DNA of 64,000 bases from Sycon ciliatum. Taxonomy: Eukaryota > Porifera > Calcarea > Leucosolenida > Sycettidae. The translations under genes were made by a program, and so were the position numbers. The DNA lies in NCBI RefSeq assembly GCF_964019385.1, contig NC_088645.1, positions 41,025,338 through 41,089,337 of the forward strand, in the 5' to 3' direction. Positions 61,945 through 64,000 of the stretch are shown here, piece after piece. The stretch's first letter is position 1. Each line of letters begins with the position of its first letter. Below the pieces are notes generated by a model. It had not been told where the DNA came from. It searched no databases and saw nothing but the letters and a program-made list of their open reading frames with translations.

Positions 61945-63296
61945 GTTAGCTAAGTGAGAAGTCTTTATGTTGAGGTGTCTTACAGCCATAAGTTATATTT
62001 CCACGAATAAAAAGCACTTAGTGCATGGAGTGCAGGCTGAAGTATAGCTCTTTAGCCTGCCAAGGATCAGGGCAGTAGGAGAGTGGAATACATGTAACGT
62101 TTCTCTCGTTTGCAGCACCTGGGTATACGCCACACCGGGGTGTTACCTCACTGTGAGGTTGCATTTGTTTGGTCATTCCCGAATGGGCATGGAACGACGT
62201 TGGCACCCATCGCGGAATCAGAATGAGCGTAGCAAACAAACGCGCCGGCATGCATTCGGGAATCTAGCAAAAGTTTTGCGCCACTCTGGTTTTTTTAGTA
62301 TGAGTATTACCTGTTGTTTGCAGCCTTGCAAAGACTACTGCATGCCAGTCCTGGTAGTTGCTGTTTGCTTCCGTAAGTTTCTACATGTCCCGACGACAGT
62401 TATGATGAAGGAGCGGCCAAACACGGCGTAGAACAACGAGCTCCCGTAACTAGGGTACCTGCAGGCGGCGTTTAAACGCTACTTCATCCTGCTATTAGAC
62501 CTCGTATCAGTCACAGAAACGTCTCTAGCTCTCGTGTTTATTTCACAGAGACGAGGCGCTGTTGTAAGAAGAAGTGAAGTGGCAGGCTCGGTGCCTCTTG
62601 GGCTCTTGGGTCTCCCTGTGATTCTAGAGACCCTGCTCGACCACGATGAAGAGCTGAGGTGCAAGTGTATATTTCCAGTTCATCAATGATCCCGGGCGAA
62701 CACTTTCTCAGGCAGCGAAGGGTCAAAATACCACGAACAAGTTACTATGCCGAGGTTACAGTACCAGCCTATACCCTGGACGATGTCCGCCAACATACTA
62801 TAGCGATAATCGCGTTTGAAGTTTGTTGGAGAGGTATGCAGCCGCGACGAAGCCCCTCCAAGCATTTTCATTCCGCTCGGAATGAGACCTCTTTCCACTT
62901 GTTCTTAGGAATCGCCAGAATCCATTCTGCCCCCTTCATTCCGCGACCGGAATCGGAATTGCACCGAACAAACGCTGTCCAGTGCATCAAACAAACGCTC
63001 CGTAACCAAAACACGGCGGAATGGCTTTGGAATGGTGGCGGAATGGCACGGAACAAACGCAACCTGAATGAATGGTCGAGGTGTAAGCCGGATAGTAAGA
63101 CATTTCTGATTGCGCGTAGCAAGTACGGTGGCTCTGATCCCCGAAAAGCAGCATGTACTTCAGAAGTATGTGTACTCTTGTTAGACCTATACAAGTTGAG
63201 TTTCGGCATTCATGTGCCGAGGCGAGTGCATGTGCCGAGGCAAGTACTACATGTAACATGGTGTTGGGTTGTACTGCTTGTGTCAACTGCCTCCAG
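61945..63296 (+). other. Kinase gene intron 2
   Basis: No recognised gene. A 214-codon frame at 62659-63303 has no motif and reads through GGAATGGC/AACAAACGC repeats. A small palindrome CATTCCGCTCGGAATG is at about 62868. Confidence 0.6.
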
Positions 63297-63524
63297 GTTG
63301 TAGCGGTTAGGGAGCAAATGGACGCTGTTGACGAGAGTCTGTCGGCGGTCAAACAGGACGTAGCAAACGTTGATCGCCGTACGGCCAGTACGGAGGAACG
63401 GATCGCTACCATTGCCGAGCAGAGCACGGCCACGCAGGCACAGTGTATTGTGATGAACGAACGCATCAACCAAGTACAGGACGGCTTGGAGACTATTGGC
63501 ACCCGTGCCACAGCGACACAGCAG
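63297..63524 (+). CDS. Kinase gene, exon 3 (coiled coil)
   Basis: 76 codons between acceptor CTGCCTCCAG and donor CAG|GTACAT, phase 0 on both sides. VREQMDAVDESLSAVKQDVA and ERIATIAEQSTATQAQCIVM continue the coiled-coil character. Both coiled-coil exons end in a Gln-rich ..EQ or ..QQ, are almost equal in length and share phase, consistent with tandem exon duplication. The donor implies at least one more exon downstream, outside or at the window edge. Confidence 0.75.
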
Positions 63525-63567
63525 GTACATACACGTGCATGAACAGGAATGCATCTGCAGTGCAAGC

Positions 63568-63696
63568 GCTGCTCAATGAAATCAGATCGAGTGGGTCAGC
63601 TTTTGCGCCCTGCACCACTGAACATCTCTGCGTACTAGCAGGCCTAGGGCTTCACAACGCCGCACATGCTCGCGCTGTTTGATTTCATTGAGCAGC
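63568..63696. repeat. Inverted repeat, 17 bp arms
   Basis: GCTGCTCAATGAAATCA (63568-63584) and its exact complement (63680-63696), with a 95 bp centre. Possibly a MITE. Confidence 0.85.
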
Positions 63697-64000
63697 ACTG
63701 TACATGATAACTAGAGTATGCAGCTTAATGGGTTACTGTCACACAATCATCTAGGATGTAATCAAGGGGTATAATTATGTGCACAGTGATTGATGGCACC
63801 CGCTTTCATCTTGCTTACTTGTGTATGGGAAAGAAATGCGGGGAACACTGAGACATACCTATTGCCAACAATTAAAGTTGCTCTCTGCATCCAGTCACAT
63901 ATTTGACACACACATACAGTGCAGGCCTGGCGGAACCGGTCCGGTTGGTCAGGTCATGGCCGCACCAACTTTTTTGGCCACCAACATGTGTTTATTGCTG
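63697..64000. other. Window end, unassigned
   Basis: No coding frame or repeat recognised. Confidence 0.4.

Noticed and set aside
62659..63303. 214-codon open frame between kinase exons
   Set aside because: No motif, biased composition from GGAATGG/AACAAACGC repeats, and it overlaps a good splice acceptor in another role.
1..64000. CRISPR array, bacterial operons or phage genes
   Set aside because: Direct repeats found are transposon-derived or simple; genes are spliced and flanked by eukaryotic retroelements.

Overview
This window is eukaryotic, most likely from a marine invertebrate animal. It has spliced genes with GT-AG junctions, a prenylated Rab-like GTPase, a metazoan-style kinase, a tRNA-derived SINE, several LINE clades, a Ty3/Gypsy element, and DNA transposons of types common in sponges, cnidarians and amphioxus. 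The species cannot be fixed from the sequence. Only two loci look like host genes. One is a Rab-like GTPase on the minus strand (exons 47442-47618 and 43458-43885, separated by a 3.6 kb repeat-filled intron). The other is a protein kinase with coiled-coil exons on the plus strand (59220-60155, 61708-61944, 63297-63524, apparently continuing past the window). Almost everything else is mobile DNA.

Layout. 1-2.65 kb holds LINE fragments, some nested, and a GA/GACA microsatellite. 3.0-7.2 kb is a non-LTR element with a restriction-like endonuclease (RLE), broken by a 5'-truncated copy of its own family and by about 1 kb of unrelated DNA. 7.3-9.97 kb holds small hairpins and MITEs, including a perfect 94 bp palindrome. 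10.0-10.95 kb is a tandem array of a 281 bp unit, each unit carrying a tRNA-like gene. 11.0-15.6 kb holds a LINE 3' end and a 3.5 kb structure with two inverted arms of about 750 bp. 15.6-22.7 kb is a 'Mutator-like' transposase gene split by a young Gypsy element whose Pol has no integrase. 23.3-27.8 kb is a TTAA-flanked transposon with inverted repeats of about 550 bp, itself hit by a Merlin-type element and a 417 bp MITE. 27.8-34.7 kb is an RTE-like LINE on the minus strand, interrupted by MITEs and by a LINE with an intact 968-codon ORF2. 34.9-41.9 kb holds further LINE fragments and foldbacks. 43.4-47.6 kb is the Rab gene. 48-53.5 kb holds nested hAT-type MITEs and a TTAA foldback. 53.6-59.1 kb is a probable ISL2EU-type transposon (SAP/SWIM gene plus THAP/DDE transposase pieces between related inverted ends). 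59.2-63.5 kb is the kinase gene.

The most informative property is stratigraphy. Several insertions have their empty site preserved in another copy inside the same window, so insertion points, target duplications and relative ages can be read directly. Targets seen are TTAA, TTA, TA, 8 bp hAT-type duplications, and a 4 bp Gypsy duplication. No rRNA gene, CRISPR array, bacterial operon or replication origin is present. Family assignments come from recognising protein motifs and inverted termini by eye, not from database searches.
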